Assembly (NCBI RefSeq): GCF_001953865.1
Contig: NZ_MQUQ01000010.1
Location: 372,177-436,176 of the forward strand
Origin: Amycolatopsis coloradensis
GTDB taxonomy: Bacteria > Actinomycetota > Actinomycetes > Mycobacteriales > Pseudonocardiaceae
Length of the DNA stretch: 64,000 bases
Direction: 5' to 3'
The position numbers and the translations under genes are program-made. The notes beneath the pieces are model-generated. The model was given only the letters and a program-made list of their open reading frames with translations, did no database searches and had not been told where the DNA came from. Shown piece after piece: positions 1 through 7,381 of this stretch. The first letter of the stretch is position 1. Each line of letters opens with the position of its first letter.

Positions 1-27
1 CCGCTGTAAACGCCCGCAGCCACTGCA

Positions 28-74
28 CCCAATGCCACATTGGAGGCGCTCAGCGCCCCCAATGTGGCATTGGG
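28..74. repeat. 47-base intergenic palindrome, possible terminator
   Basis: Two perfect 16-base arms (28-43 and 59-74, core CCAATGCCACATTGG) enclose an inner stem of GGCGCT/AGCGCC (45-50 and 52-57), so nearly the whole element can fold. It lies downstream of the small peptide gene at 204-329, which is read leftwards, and could terminate or attenuate its transcript. There is no U-tract. The stretch 75-203 holds nothing I can identify except a one-arm remnant of the GAAGGGGCCTTC repeat near 187-199. Confidence 0.75.
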
Positions 75-203
75 ACCATCACCCCCGCAGCGCGCCCGTC
101 TCGACCGGAGTCCCAACCGCCACGACCGATACCTCACCAGTCACCCACTCACGCCACCTTCACGGAATCAACCGTCTAGGCGGAACGAAGGGGCCTTCTG
201 TAC

Positions 204-329
204 TTACTGGCAGGCTTCGCAGTCGGGGTCTTCGATGCGGCAAGCGGCTCCGTCGGCGAGTGGGAAGTCGAAGTCGTCGAGCGCGGGGACGGTCAGGGTG
301 GTCTCTTCCGGCGTGGCGGTAGCGGACAT
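204..329 (-). CDS. 41-aa Cys-ending small peptide, candidate RiPP-type precursor
   Basis: A short reading frame of 41 residues with an ATG at 329 preceded five bases upstream by AAGGGAG, a strong ribosome binding site. The first 20 residues are Thr/Glu/Asp-rich and lack a signal peptide. The C-terminus (ACRIEDPDCEACQ) holds three cysteines and ends directly after the last one. An acidic leader plus short Cys-containing core is the layout of ribosomally made, modified peptides, but I do not recognise a known leader family and no modifying enzyme is in view. Such an enzyme could lie beyond the left edge, in the direction of transcription, past the palindrome at 28-74. It could equally be a small metal- or redox-binding peptide. 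Confidence 0.6.
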   Translation of the reverse strand: MSATATPEETTLTVPALDDFDFPLADGAACRIEDPDCEACQ

Positions 330-455
330 GTCACTCCCTTGGGTTAAGTACGGGTCTTACCTCTCTGTAGCGCTGAAGATCGCCGGTCATTCCGTGACGC
401 CCGCCACACGATTTCCAGGCGGCCGCCCGCACTCGTGAACCGCGACTTCGCGTGC

Positions 456-1199
456 TTAGCGGCGGAACAGGGCTTCCGCCTCGTCGACGGCCTTGGCGAG
501 GGCCTCGGGGTCCGTGCGCAGATCGGCGACGATCGCGTCGATCTCGCGCAAGCCCGCTCGCCGCAACAGCCGCTTCTCGTTGGTGACCCATTCGCCGCGG
601 GCCGCCAGCACCGCGTGCGCGGTCTCCATGGCGGCGACGGCCAGCGCGCCCGCGACCTCCGTGGCCTGCCCGCGCGGGACGAACGCGCCCCGGGTGTACC
701 GCAGCGTCAGCTCCGCGCGGCCCCGCCACAGCACCGGTGCCGTCTCCCGCAACGCTTCCGGGTAGTCCGGCCGCGGCAGCTCGCCACGCAGTACCCGGTT
801 GACGGCGAGTTCGGCGATCACCAGATAGCTCGGGATCCCGGCGAGGTGGAACATCAACGGCTCCCAGTGGAACCGGCCCTGCCGCGCTTCGGCGAGGTGG
901 TGTTCGACGGAGTCGAGGTCGCGGTAATGGACATCGACCTGCCTGCCGTCGATCGTGAGCCAGGCGCCGCCGTTGAACACGCCCCCGCCCCAGGCGCCGA
1001 TCTCGGAGACCTCGCCCTCCCAGCCGGCGGCGCGCAGATCCGCCGGGTCGAAGCCGCCGCGGTAGTAGACGGCGAAATCCCAGTCGCTGCCGGGATCATG
1101 GGTGTTCTGGGCGCGGGATCCGCCGAGGGTGACGGCGTGTACGGCGGGCAGCGCGGCCAAGGTGTCGGCCACGTGGGCAAGGAAGGTCTCGTCGTTCAT
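456..1199 (-). CDS. Nucleotidyltransferase-domain protein
   Basis: A 247-residue soluble protein of the polymerase-beta-like nucleotidyltransferase superfamily. Near the N-terminus it shows LGGSRAQNTHDPGSDWDF, the GS-x9-DxD signature in which the two aspartates bind the metal for nucleotide transfer. The rest is helical, as in family members that modify drugs or act as stand-alone nucleotidyltransferases; the substrate cannot be told. I start at the ATG at 1199, 30 bases inside a longer frame that would need a TTG at 1229. Neither has a convincing ribosome binding site. Divergently transcribed from tspO, with about 77 bp between the starts. Confidence 0.8.
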   Translation of the reverse strand: MNDETFLAHVADTLAALPAVHAVTLGGSRAQNTHDPGSDWDFAVYYRGGFDPADLRAAGWEGEVSEIGAWGGGVFNGGAWLTIDGRQVDVHYRDLDSVEHHLAEARQGRFHWEPLMFHLAGIPSYLVIAELAVNRVLRGELPRPDYPEALRETAPVLWRGRAELTLRYTRGAFVPRGQATEVAGALAVAAMETAHAVLAARGEWVTNEKRLLRRAGLREIDAIVADLRTDPEALAKAVDEAEALFRR

Positions 1200-1264
1200 C
1201 GCGCAGTCGATCTTACGGGCGTACGTCAAGGGTTTTTGAGCGCGCGAGCCCCTGGTCGCGGCCT

Positions 1265-1270
1265 TACGCT
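1265..1270 (+). promoter_or_regulatory. Candidate leaderless -10 box of tspO
   Basis: TACGCT lies exactly 6 nt before the ATG at 1277 and no Shine-Dalgarno is visible. This fits a leaderless transcript starting at the start codon. The -35 is not clear. Confidence 0.5.
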
Positions 1271-1276
1271 CGATTC

Positions 1277-1753
1277 ATGACCACGACAGCGGGACGGCTC
1301 CGCGCACCACTGGCCCTTCTGCCGTTCCTGGCCGCCGTGGCGGTGGCCGCGGTCGTCGGAGGGCTGGCCGCCTCGAACGCCCGATCCGTCTACAGTGGAC
1401 TCGACTTGCCGCCGTTCGCGCCACCCGCGTGGTTGTTCGGCCCGGTGTGGACGGTCCTGTACCTCGGCATCGCGGTTTCGGGCTGGCTGTACTGGAAATC
1501 CGGCGGCGAGCTCCGGGGCCTGGTCTGGTACGCGGCGCAACTGGTCCTGAACGCCGCGTGGACTCCCCTGTTCTTCGCCGCCGGCGCGTACGGCCTCGCA
1601 CTGGCCGACATCCTCGTGCTCGACGTCGCCATCGTCGTCACCGCGCTGTACTTCCGCCGGTCTTCCCGGGTTTCGGCCGCTTTGCTGCTGCCGTACCTCG
1701 GCTGGACGCTGTACGCGACGGCGCTCAACGTCGCCATCGTCGTGCTCAACTGA
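1277..1753 (+). CDS. TspO/MBR family membrane protein
   Basis: A 158-residue, five-helix membrane protein of the tryptophan-rich sensory protein/peripheral benzodiazepine receptor family. Family hallmarks are WLFGPVWTVLY at the start of helix 2, NAAWTPLFF, and YLGWTLYATALN in the last helix. Length matches the family (about 150-170 aa). Members bind tetrapyrroles and are linked to porphyrin and stress regulation; a specific role is not shown here. Probably translated from a leaderless mRNA. Its last 8 bases overlap the end of the convergent eccE gene. Confidence 0.93.
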   Translation: MTTTAGRLRAPLALLPFLAAVAVAAVVGGLAASNARSVYSGLDLPPFAPPAWLFGPVWTVLYLGIAVSGWLYWKSGGELRGLVWYAAQLVLNAAWTPLFFAAGAYGLALADILVLDVAIVVTALYFRRSSRVSAALLLPYLGWTLYATALNVAIVVLN

Positions 1754-3062
1754 CCCCGATCGGCAAGGTGGCGGCCACTCCCTTGGCGTGCCTGCCGTCG
1801 AGACGTTCCAAGGTGAGTCCGCCCCGGCGCGCGGCGAGTTCCAGATCCCGTACCGCGTGCTCCACCGCCTGCGCGCTCGCGGCGGCGACGCGGATCGCCG
1901 CGCCTACCCGGGGTTCGGTCTCGGCGGCGGTGCGGCGCGCGGTCACGGCGAGGGTCACCGCGGCATGGGGCGCGGCGGCGAGCAGACGGCGTGAAAGCTG
2001 GGCCGAGAGCACCGGCGACAGCGCGGGCCAGCCGTCGAGGCGGAAGGTCGCCTGGCAGATCGGGCCGCTGTGCCAGAACCGCCATTCCTCCCGGATGCGG
2101 GCCCGGCCAGCCGTGACGTGCGCCAGCGACGCGAGCGCGCCGAGGACCTCGTTTTCGGCGAGTGCCCGTACCGGAAGCCCGTCGCGACGAAGCTGCCGCC
2201 GCACGCGCCGGACCGTGTTCCCGAGTGCCTGCCGCACATCGGCGTCGCGGTGGACGTCGACCGTGCGCAGGGCCTGCAGCGCGACCCAGCCACGCGGCGG
2301 CCGCGAACGGTCCGCGCCGACGTGGTGGATGACCTGCGCGGCGACGTCAAGGGCCTCTTCCCGCGACGGCGGCAGCAACGTCAGCGGCGAGGGCATCGGC
2401 TGGTCCCTCGCGGCCGATTTCGGTTGCAGCACAGCGGTGATCCCGTCGGCGCGGCTGACCATGAACACTGTTTCGTCACCGATCTCGCCGGTTGACCCGG
2501 CCGCTTCGGGCGACAGCAGGCGCAGCAGGGCCCGGCCTGCCTCGCCCGCGTTCCGGAGGTCACGGTCGCGGTCGCGTGCCAGGTATCCCGACGCCGAACC
2601 CAGCCATGCGTAGAGCCAGCGCCCCCGGATCCGCACGGCGGTGAGCGCCACGACCACCACGGCCGCGGTGACCACGGCGGCCGCCACCGGCCAGGGCCGT
2701 CCCGCGACCAGGACGAGCGAGACCAGGACGAGTTGCCAGCAGACGATGTGCGGCACGCCGATCCCGCCGAACCGGCCAGGACGCCGTCCTGAAGCGGGCG
2801 CCGGTGGATTCGACGGCGGAGGGCTGGGCATCGGTGTGGGAACGGACGCCGTCGCGGACCACCGCGGTTGCTGCTCCGCCTGGCGAGCGGCGGTCAGGGC
2901 GGCCAGCGCGGCCTCGCGAGCGGCGGCTCGCGCGGCGGGCGCGGCGTAGGCGAGCGGGTCGGGCAGGGCCCCGGCCCGCGGTACGGCCGGTGCCGCCTGG
3001 GGAAGCGGCGGGGGCGGCGCGGGGAACCGCCCGCCCGTCCTGGCCGCGCCGAGATCGGTCAT
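1746..3062 (-). CDS. eccE: Type VII secretion protein EccE
   Basis: A 438-residue membrane protein. A disordered Pro/Ala-rich N-terminus (1-95) is followed by two adjacent membrane helices (about 105-150), then the RGRWLYAWLG segment typical of EccE just after the second helix, and a 280-residue cytosolic domain. EccE is a peripheral part of the ESX membrane complex formed by EccB, EccC, EccD and EccE. The N-terminal extension is longer than in mycobacterial proteins. Starts at an ATG at 3062. It is separated from the other ecc genes by a four-gene cassette but clearly belongs to the same locus. Confidence 0.85.
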   Translation of the reverse strand: MTDLGAARTGGRFPAPPPPLPQAAPAVPRAGALPDPLAYAAPAARAAAREAALAALTAARQAEQQPRWSATASVPTPMPSPPPSNPPAPASGRRPGRFGGIGVPHIVCWQLVLVSLVLVAGRPWPVAAAVVTAAVVVVALTAVRIRGRWLYAWLGSASGYLARDRDRDLRNAGEAGRALLRLLSPEAAGSTGEIGDETVFMVSRADGITAVLQPKSAARDQPMPSPLTLLPPSREEALDVAAQVIHHVGADRSRPPRGWVALQALRTVDVHRDADVRQALGNTVRRVRRQLRRDGLPVRALAENEVLGALASLAHVTAGRARIREEWRFWHSGPICQATFRLDGWPALSPVLSAQLSRRLLAAAPHAAVTLAVTARRTAAETEPRVGAAIRVAAASAQAVEHAVRDLELAARRGGLTLERLDGRHAKGVAATLPIGVS

Positions 3063-3175
3063 CGTGCCTCCTCAAACCGTGTCCCCCGCAGCGTGCCGAG
3101 GCGAACATGAGGTTTCGATGACACGGGCGTCAGTGCCGGGACAGGCTGTTTCATCGAAATTTCATGGTCGTTCTC

Positions 3176-3181
3176 TAGCTT
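3176..3181 (+). promoter_or_regulatory. Candidate leaderless -10 box of the FN3-protein operon
   Basis: TAGCTT sits exactly 6 nt before the GTG at 3188, with no ribosome binding site, in the 125-bp divergent region shared with eccE. It would drive the four-gene run 3188-9552. Confidence 0.5.
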
Positions 3182-3187
3182 GATCGC

Positions 3188-5269
3188 GTGAACACCGACG
3201 AGCGGGGCACGAAGCGATTCAGCGTGGTGGCCAGGACCAGGATGGCCGTGGCGTTCGTGGTCACGGGTTGCCTCGCGCTGGTCGGCCTTGCCGTGACCGG
3301 GCAGGCGTCGACCCCGGAAGGCCTGGAGTTCGTCCAGGTCGGCCACTGGGTCTACAACGACGCCGCCCAGTCGGCGTTCCACGTCGACGGCTCGACGAAC
3401 CGCGTCGACGCGCGCGCGAACGTGCCCGGCGCCGAACGCGGCAGCCAGGTCGTGCAGGGGGACGATTCGGGTTACGTGGTCGAGCGGAACCGCATCACGG
3501 AGTTCGACAAGGCGACGTTGAGCGTGGAGGAGTCCACCCCGCCGCCCGCGCCGGAAACCCCGTTCGTGATGGAGATCGCGGGCGGGCCGTATCTGGTCTA
3601 CCGCAACGCCGGTCAGGTCGTGCGCCTCGGCGATCCGGCCGCGTCAGTGCCCGCAGGGGGGCCACTGTCCCGGCCGGTCGCGACCGTCGACGGCACCGTG
3701 TGGGCGCACCGCGTCGACAACGGCGCGATCTGCGAGCTGCCCAAGGGCGCCGCCGTCCTGACCTGCACCGCGCACCTCCCGCCGTCGCACGGCGGAGGGC
3801 TCACGCTGGTCGGCGACCGGCCGGTCGTGCTCGACACCACCGGCGACAGCCTCCACCGGGTCGGCTCGGACGGGCTTGGCGAAGCCCTCCCGCTCGGCAT
3901 CAAGCTTTCGCCGTCGGCCCAGGTGGCCAACAGCGCCGTCGGTGACCGGCTGGCCATCGCCGACCCGGAGCGCAACCAGCTCCACCTGATCGACGTCAGC
4001 GGGCTCGACCAGGACCGCCCGTCCGCGAAGCCGATTTCGGTCGAGCTGACCAAGGGCAGCCGGTTCAACGGCCCGGTCTCTTCGTCGAACGTCGTCGCGA
4101 TGGTCGACGAGACCCGCGGCGAGGTCCTGACCTACGACCTCGCGGGCACACTCAAGTCCACCGCGAAGGTGCCCGGCGAGGGAACCCCGCCGAGGCTGGC
4201 CAAGGGGGAGGACGACCGGATCTACGTCGACAGTGCCGACGGTTCGCACGTGCTGGTCGTCAACGGAGAGAACGGCGCGGTGCTCGACGTCGACGTCGAC
4301 AAGGCAGCCGACAGCCAGACCGCGGGTGCGCCGTCGTCGGCCCCGGAACCGCCGCCCGGTGCGGAACCCCCGCCCCAACAACAGCAGCCGCCGCAGCAGC
4401 AACAACAACAGCAACAGGCGCCGCCGAACACCCAGAAGCGGACCCCTCCGCCGGTTGCGAGGGCGACTCCGCCCGGTGCGCCGAGGAACGTGGGCGCGAC
4501 CTCGGGGGACGGCTCGATCAAGGTCTCGTGGAGCCCGGCCGCGGACAACGGCGCGCGGGTCACCGGCTACCGGCTGACCTGGTCCGGCGGTTCCATGCGG
4601 GTCGGCGGGTCGGCACGGGGGACCACCGTTTCCGGGCTGAAGAACGGAACCCCGTACGTGATCACCGTGGTCGCGGAGAATTCGGCGGGCGCCGGGGCGG
4701 GGGCCAGTGCCAAGGCCGTCGTCCCGGGACCGTCGTCGCGGCCCGCCACGGCCCCGGTCGTCACCGCGAACGCCGGTGCCGACGGGAAGGTCTCGGTGAG
4801 CTGGACCCAGCCCGACCTCCGCGGCGGCACGCTGGTGCACTACCTGGTGAGCGCGACGGGCCAGGGCGAGCGCAAGCTTTCGGCCAGGTCCACGGAATTC
4901 ACCGGGGTCAAGGGCGCCATCACCATCACGGTCCGAGCGGTGACGAAGTTCGGTTCGGGTGCGGCGCTCACCGGGGCCGCGGGCAGCCGGAAGGTCACCG
5001 TGCCGGTGGTCTCGGGGCCACCGACGATCACGATCACCCAGGTTCGGAGCAGGGACGGTTCACTGTTTGTTTCGGTGATCGCGGACGGCAAGGGCGCGTC
5101 GGCCACCTGCCAGGCGGAGTTCTTCACCAAGACCAAGCCGGTGGCCTGTTCCGGGGCGACGACCCTGGTCATCCCGGAGGTCACCTGGGTCGGCGCCATC
5201 ACGATCGACGCCTTCATCAAGACCTCGGCGGGCACCGCCACGGACACCTGGCGGGGTGTGCCGTCGTGA
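3188..5269 (+). CDS. Membrane-anchored propeller/fibronectin type III protein
   Basis: A 693-residue protein with one N-terminal membrane helix (about 18-38, uncleaved or signal-anchor) and the rest predicted outside. Residues 45-370 contain repeated short beta blades around Asp/Gly turns, like a beta-propeller. Next comes a low-complexity linker of Pro and Gln (about 385-430, including a run of eight Gln), then two clear FN3 domains (about 435-525 and 530-615; PGAPRNVGATSGDGSIKVSW opens the first) and a third Ig-like segment to the end. The linker codons mix CAA and CAG. First gene of a co-directional run with MoxR, DUF58 and transglutaminase-like genes, a group often found beside actinobacterial ESX genes. 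Function unknown; a cell-surface sensor or scaffold is an inference. Confidence 0.8.
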   Translation: MNTDERGTKRFSVVARTRMAVAFVVTGCLALVGLAVTGQASTPEGLEFVQVGHWVYNDAAQSAFHVDGSTNRVDARANVPGAERGSQVVQGDDSGYVVERNRITEFDKATLSVEESTPPPAPETPFVMEIAGGPYLVYRNAGQVVRLGDPAASVPAGGPLSRPVATVDGTVWAHRVDNGAICELPKGAAVLTCTAHLPPSHGGGLTLVGDRPVVLDTTGDSLHRVGSDGLGEALPLGIKLSPSAQVANSAVGDRLAIADPERNQLHLIDVSGLDQDRPSAKPISVELTKGSRFNGPVSSSNVVAMVDETRGEVLTYDLAGTLKSTAKVPGEGTPPRLAKGEDDRIYVDSADGSHVLVVNGENGAVLDVDVDKAADSQTAGAPSSAPEPPPGAEPPPQQQQPPQQQQQQQQAPPNTQKRTPPPVARATPPGAPRNVGATSGDGSIKVSWSPAADNGARVTGYRLTWSGGSMRVGGSARGTTVSGLKNGTPYVITVVAENSAGAGAGASAKAVVPGPSSRPATAPVVTANAGADGKVSVSWTQPDLRGGTLVHYLVSATGQGERKLSARSTEFTGVKGAITITVRAVTKFGSGAALTGAAGSRKVTVPVVSGPPTITITQVRSRDGSLFVSVIADGKGASATCQAEFFTKTKPVACSGATTLVIPEVTWVGAITIDAFIKTSAGTATDTWRGVPS

Positions 5270-5297
5270 CCGGCCGACGAAAGGACAAGGAAGTTCT

Positions 5298-6251
5298 GTG
5301 ACGCTCACACCCAGGGTCGCCTACGAGCAGATCGCCGAAAACGTGCAATCGGTGGTGCGCGGCAAGCCGGAGGTCGTCCGGCTCACCGTGGCGGCACTGT
5401 TCGCCGAAGGACACCTGCTGATGGAGGACGTCCCCGGTGTCGGGAAGACGACGATCGCGCGCTGCCTCGCCGCCAGCATCGGCGGCAAGTGGAGCCGGAT
5501 CCAGTTCACCCCCGACCTGCTGCCCGGCGACATCACCGGCGTGATGGTCTACCACCAGAACGCCGAGCGTTTCCAGTTCCACCCCGGCGGGATCTTCGCG
5601 AACGTCGTGCTGGCGGACGAGATCAATCGGGGGACGCCGAAGACGCAGGCCGCGCTGCTGGAGGTGATGGCCGAGCGCCGGGTGACCGTCGATTCGGTCG
5701 GCCAGGCGGTGCCGAGGCCGTTCCTCGTGGTGGCCACGCAGAACCCGATCGAGCTGGAGGGCACCTATCGGCTGCCCGAAGCGCAGCTGGACCGGTTCCT
5801 CATGCGTATTTCGGTCGGCTACCCGGATCTGGAATCCGAGATGCGGGTGGTGATGGGCGACTGCGCGGGCGTGACCCCGGACGAACTGAAGCCGGTGCTG
5901 GGCATCGCCGACGTCCAGCAGGTGATCGCCGAGGTCCGGAAGTCCCGTCTGGCACCGGAGATCGTCAACTACGCGGTCCGGCTGGCCGCGGCGAGCCGTT
6001 CGCATCCGGACGTCCGCTACGGCGCGAGCCCGCGCGGCAGCATCGCGCTGATCCGGGCCGCACAGGGGCTCGCCGCCACCTTCGGCCGCGACTTCGTGAC
6101 GCCGGACGACGTCAAGGACGTCGCGCATCCGGTGCTGGACCACCGTCTCGTGCTCACCCCCGACGCCGAGCTCAACCAGCGGCGGACCGCCGACATCGTC
6201 GACGAACTCCTGGGCGCGACGGCCGCTCCCATGGCCGCGATGGGGAGGTAG
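5298..6251 (+). CDS. MoxR-family AAA+ ATPase
   Basis: A 317-residue AAA+ ATPase with Walker A GVGKTT in the typical context EDVPGVGKTT, Walker B VLADEINRGTPK, and sensor NPIELEGTYRLPEAQ. MoxR proteins act as chaperone-like remodelling ATPases, usually together with a DUF58/VWA-type partner, and that partner follows directly. I chose the GTG at 5298 because AAGGAAG lies just before it; the open frame extends upstream over the end of the previous gene. Third-base GC use is uniform with its neighbours. Confidence 0.93.
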   Translation: MTLTPRVAYEQIAENVQSVVRGKPEVVRLTVAALFAEGHLLMEDVPGVGKTTIARCLAASIGGKWSRIQFTPDLLPGDITGVMVYHQNAERFQFHPGGIFANVVLADEINRGTPKTQAALLEVMAERRVTVDSVGQAVPRPFLVVATQNPIELEGTYRLPEAQLDRFLMRISVGYPDLESEMRVVMGDCAGVTPDELKPVLGIADVQQVIAEVRKSRLAPEIVNYAVRLAAASRSHPDVRYGASPRGSIALIRAAQGLAATFGRDFVTPDDVKDVAHPVLDHRLVLTPDAELNQRRTADIVDELLGATAAPMAAMGR

Positions 6252-6253
6252 AC

Positions 6254-7381
6254 GTGCGGCTCACCCGCCGCGGCGTCATCGTGCTCGCCTTCGCCGCCGG
6301 GTTCTACGCCCTCGGCGAGTTCGCCGGGTACACGTTTTTCCGTGCCTTCGCGGGGATCGCGGCGGGCGCGGTGCTGATCGCCTTGGCCACCACCAGGTTC
6401 CGGCCGAAGGTGGAGATCGGCCGGACCGTGCGGCCGGACCGGGTCGAATGCGGCAAGCCCGCGCTGGCCTCGCTCGTCGTGCGCAACACCGGTTCGCGCC
6501 GCCACGGCGGTTTCGCCGCGGGCGACGGCATCGGGACCGAAACGCATCACCTGCGCGTGCGCCCGCTCGCCCCCGGCGCGGAAGCGACGTACCACTACGA
6601 ACTGCCGACGACGACCCGGGGGAAGCTGCGGGTCGGCCCGCTCGTGGTGCACCGGCCGGACCTTTTCGACCTCGCGCGCGGTGACCTGACCGTCGGGGGC
6701 ACCGCGTGGTTGTGGGTGCATCCGCGACGGCACGCGGTGCGCGCGGCACAGGCGGGACATCCCCGCCACCACCACGAAGGCCCGATCACCGATCCGCCGC
6801 TGCGCGGGTCGGCGGATCTGCGCGCGGTGCGGGAGTACGTGGTCGGCGACGAGGTCCGGCATCTGCACTGGAAGGCGACCGCCAGGACCGGACGGCTCAT
6901 GGTGCGCGAGTACGCCGACCCGGCGCAGCCGCGGTTCACCGCCGTGCTCGACACGCGGCGCGCGTCGATGAACCCGGCCGTTTTCGAGGAGGCCGTCGAA
7001 GTGGCGGCCTCGCTGTTCTACGCGTCGGCGTCGGCGGGGCAGCACTGCCGCCTGATCACCGCCACCGGCGCGGACACCCTGACCGACAGCGGGGTGCGCG
7101 CGGCGAGGACGTTGCTGGACGAACTCGCTCTCGTCACCCAGGACGCGGCGGACGACGCGCCGCTGCTGCCCTCGGTGCTGGCCGCCGCGTCGCGTCCAAG
7201 GGGCGTGCTCGTCGTGATCACCGGGCCGGACGCCGACCTGGGCCATGCCGCGCGCTGGCAGCCCGACACGGTGTTCCGGCTCGGCGACCTCAGGCCGTCG
7301 GCGGGGGCGAACGGCCTGATCATCGCGGTCGACGCGGCCGGTGCCGCGGCACGGTGGAATTCCTTGGCGGGGAAGGCATGA
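6254..7381 (+). CDS. DUF58 domain membrane protein
   Basis: A 375-residue protein with two N-terminal hydrophobic segments (about 6-50), an extracellular-type beta domain, and the DUF58 core around residues 190-245 with VRHLHWKATA, the signature used to recognise the family. It starts with GTG two bases after the moxR stop and ends in an ATGA overlap with the next gene, so the three are translationally coupled. DUF58 proteins are the usual membrane partners of MoxR ATPases; the cargo is unknown. Confidence 0.9.
   Translation: MRLTRRGVIVLAFAAGFYALGEFAGYTFFRAFAGIAAGAVLIALATTRFRPKVEIGRTVRPDRVECGKPALASLVVRNTGSRRHGGFAAGDGIGTETHHLRVRPLAPGAEATYHYELPTTTRGKLRVGPLVVHRPDLFDLARGDLTVGGTAWLWVHPRRHAVRAAQAGHPRHHHEGPITDPPLRGSADLRAVREYVVGDEVRHLHWKATARTGRLMVREYADPAQPRFTAVLDTRRASMNPAVFEEAVEVAASLFYASASAGQHCRLITATGADTLTDSGVRAARTLLDELALVTQDAADDAPLLPSVLAAASRPRGVLVVITGPDADLGHAARWQPDTVFRLGDLRPSAGANGLIIAVDAAGAAARWNSLAGKA

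Noticed and set aside
456..1280. Plus-strand 281-codon frame opposite the nucleotidyltransferase
   Set aside because: Antisense shadow without family features; the minus strand carries the GS-x9-DxD motif.
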